The notes under the pieces were generated by a model that saw only the letters and a list, made by a program, of their open reading frames with translations, ran no database searches and was not told the DNA's origin. DNA of 7,041 bases. It comes from Candidatus Aminicenantota bacterium. Its GTDB lineage: Bacteria; Acidobacteriota; Aminicenantia; UBA2199. The position numbers were made by a program, and so were the translations under genes. Each line of letters starts with the position of its first letter. Within the stretch, counting starts at the first letter, position 1. Shown piece after piece: positions 6,039 to 7,041 of the stretch. Location of the stretch: positions 1-7,041 of the forward strand of contig JAGLQR010000088.1 of NCBI GenBank assembly GCA_023136725.1, in the 5' to 3' direction.

Positions 6039-7040
6039 ATGGATGAAAAAATATTGATGGCACATGGTAATGGCGGAGAGCTGATGGGTACTCTTATCAG
6101 TGATTTAATAGTAGATATCTTCGGGAAGGATTCTGTACAGCTGGATGATTCAGCGATTGTCGAACCGGGACATGGAAGTCTTGTATTCACTACAGATACA
6201 TATACGATCACACCAATATTCTTCGAAGGGGGAGATATCGGTAAACTCTCCGTGAATGGTACTGTAAATGATATTGCCGTAATGGGTGCGGAGCCGAAAT
6301 TTCTCTCATGCGGGCTGGTATTGGAGGAGGGGTTCGATATATCATCTCTTCGTAAAATACTGGTATCTATGAAAAATGCTGTCGATTATGCCGGTGTCAC
6401 AATAGTAACAGGGGATACTAAAGTAGTTGAGAAGGGTAGTGTTGACAAAATTTTCATAAATACTTCAGGTATCGGGGTGATGGGAAAATACTCATTCAGA
6501 AATAAGATTAACCCGGGTGATGCAGTGATAGTAACCGGAACTATCGGAGATCATGGAATATCTATCATGGCAGAGAGGAATAAACTCTCTTTTTCCAAAG
6601 GGCTCTCTTCTGATTCGGCACCACTTAATCATATGCTTCTTTCTGTTGGTGAAAAATTCGGTAGTGCTGTCCGGTTCGTGAGAGATGCAACAAGGGGTGG
6701 TGTTGCCTCAGTCCTGAATGAAGTGGCAGGTAATAAAGATTTCAGTATAAAGCTGATAGAAGAGAAACTACCTGTAAGAGATGAAGTGAATGGTGTTTGT
6801 GAAATACTCGGCCTGGATCCTCTTTATTCTGCGAATGAAGGAAAGGCTCTCCTGATCGCAGATCCGAAAAAAGCGGAAGAGATCGTGAAAGAGATGAGAA
6901 CTTTTCCCGAGGGTATGGATGCTGTTGTTATTGGTGAAATTGATCTTGATTTTCCCGGCAGGGTCTATATAGAGACATATGTAAAGGGGAAACGTATATT
7001 GCCTCTGCTACAGGAAGACCAGTTGCCAAGAATTTGCTGA
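6039..7040 (+). CDS. hypE: [NiFe] hydrogenase maturation protein HypE (carbamoyl dehydratase)
   Basis: HypE accepts a carbamoyl group from HypF on its C-terminal cysteine, dehydrates it with ATP to a thiocyanate, and passes cyanide to the iron held by HypC-HypD. The 333-aa protein is complete and belongs to the PurM/SelD-like ATP-binding family. Visible signatures are the HGNGG near the N-terminus (9-13; most members I know have HGSGG), LDDSA (35-39), TTDTY (51-55), the GGDIGKL and VNDIA region (64-80), MGAEP (82-86), TGDTKVV (124-130) and RDATRGGV (215-222). The chain ends exactly in PRIC, so the essential C-terminal cysteine is C333 just before the TGA. It starts 3 bp after the hypD stop and should be co-transcribed from the hypD promoter. 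The window ends one base after its stop, so whether other hyp genes or hydrogenase genes follow cannot be seen. Confidence 0.97.
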   Translation: MDEKILMAHGNGGELMGTLISDLIVDIFGKDSVQLDDSAIVEPGHGSLVFTTDTYTITPIFFEGGDIGKLSVNGTVNDIAVMGAEPKFLSCGLVLEEGFDISSLRKILVSMKNAVDYAGVTIVTGDTKVVEKGSVDKIFINTSGIGVMGKYSFRNKINPGDAVIVTGTIGDHGISIMAERNKLSFSKGLSSDSAPLNHMLLSVGEKFGSAVRFVRDATRGGVASVLNEVAGNKDFSIKLIEEKLPVRDEVNGVCEILGLDPLYSANEGKALLIADPKKAEEIVKEMRTFPEGMDAVVIGEIDLDFPGRVYIETYVKGKRILPLLQEDQLPRIC

Positions 7041-7041
7041 G

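Noticed and set aside
7035..7040. The Cys codon followed by TGA at the hypE end as possible selenocysteine read-through
   Set aside because: HypE proteins normally end in this cysteine, so TGA is the expected stop. Only one base follows it, so no downstream element can be judged.

Overview
The window reads as chromosomal DNA of a low-GC bacterium. Genes are closely spaced and mostly preceded by purine-rich Shine-Dalgarno sites. Two genes start with TTG, and one has a good sigma-70-like promoter. HypD and HypE imply a maturation pathway for [NiFe] hydrogenase, so an anaerobic or facultative lifestyle is likely. I cannot name the phylum from the sequence. No mobile element, RNA gene, CRISPR array or phage signature was seen.

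Layout from left to right: (1) an unrecognised, probably 5'-truncated plus-strand gene (to 620) built of two copies of a Trp/Cys-patterned domain at an exact 100-residue period; (2) a long minus-strand gene (598-2934) for an exported, all-beta YVTN/NHL-like propeller protein, whose 3' end overlaps gene 1 by 23 bp; (3) a 161-bp divergent spacer; (4) a plus-strand DtxR/MntR-family metal-dependent repressor (3096-3527); (5) after only 21 bp, a convergent minus-strand exported M19 dipeptidase (3549-4790); (6) a repeat-rich 174-180 bp divergent spacer; (7) hypD (4971-6035) and hypE (6039-7040), separated by 3 bp and evidently co-transcribed.

Only hypD-hypE form a clear functional unit: HypD is the scaffold on which the Fe(CN)2CO group is assembled, and HypE makes the cyanide ligands from carbamoyl groups. 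The hypC, hypF, hypA and hypB genes and the hydrogenase subunits are not in the window. The other genes alternate strands and need not be functionally linked.

The points most worth following up are: the two-repeat unknown protein; a perfect 10-bp inverted repeat that covers the hypD -10 box with one arm and touches its Shine-Dalgarno with the other; the mixed (MntR-like Asp plus DtxR-like Cys) metal ligand set in the repressor; and the large propeller protein beside that repressor. I found no convincing evidence for a wholly new multi-gene system.
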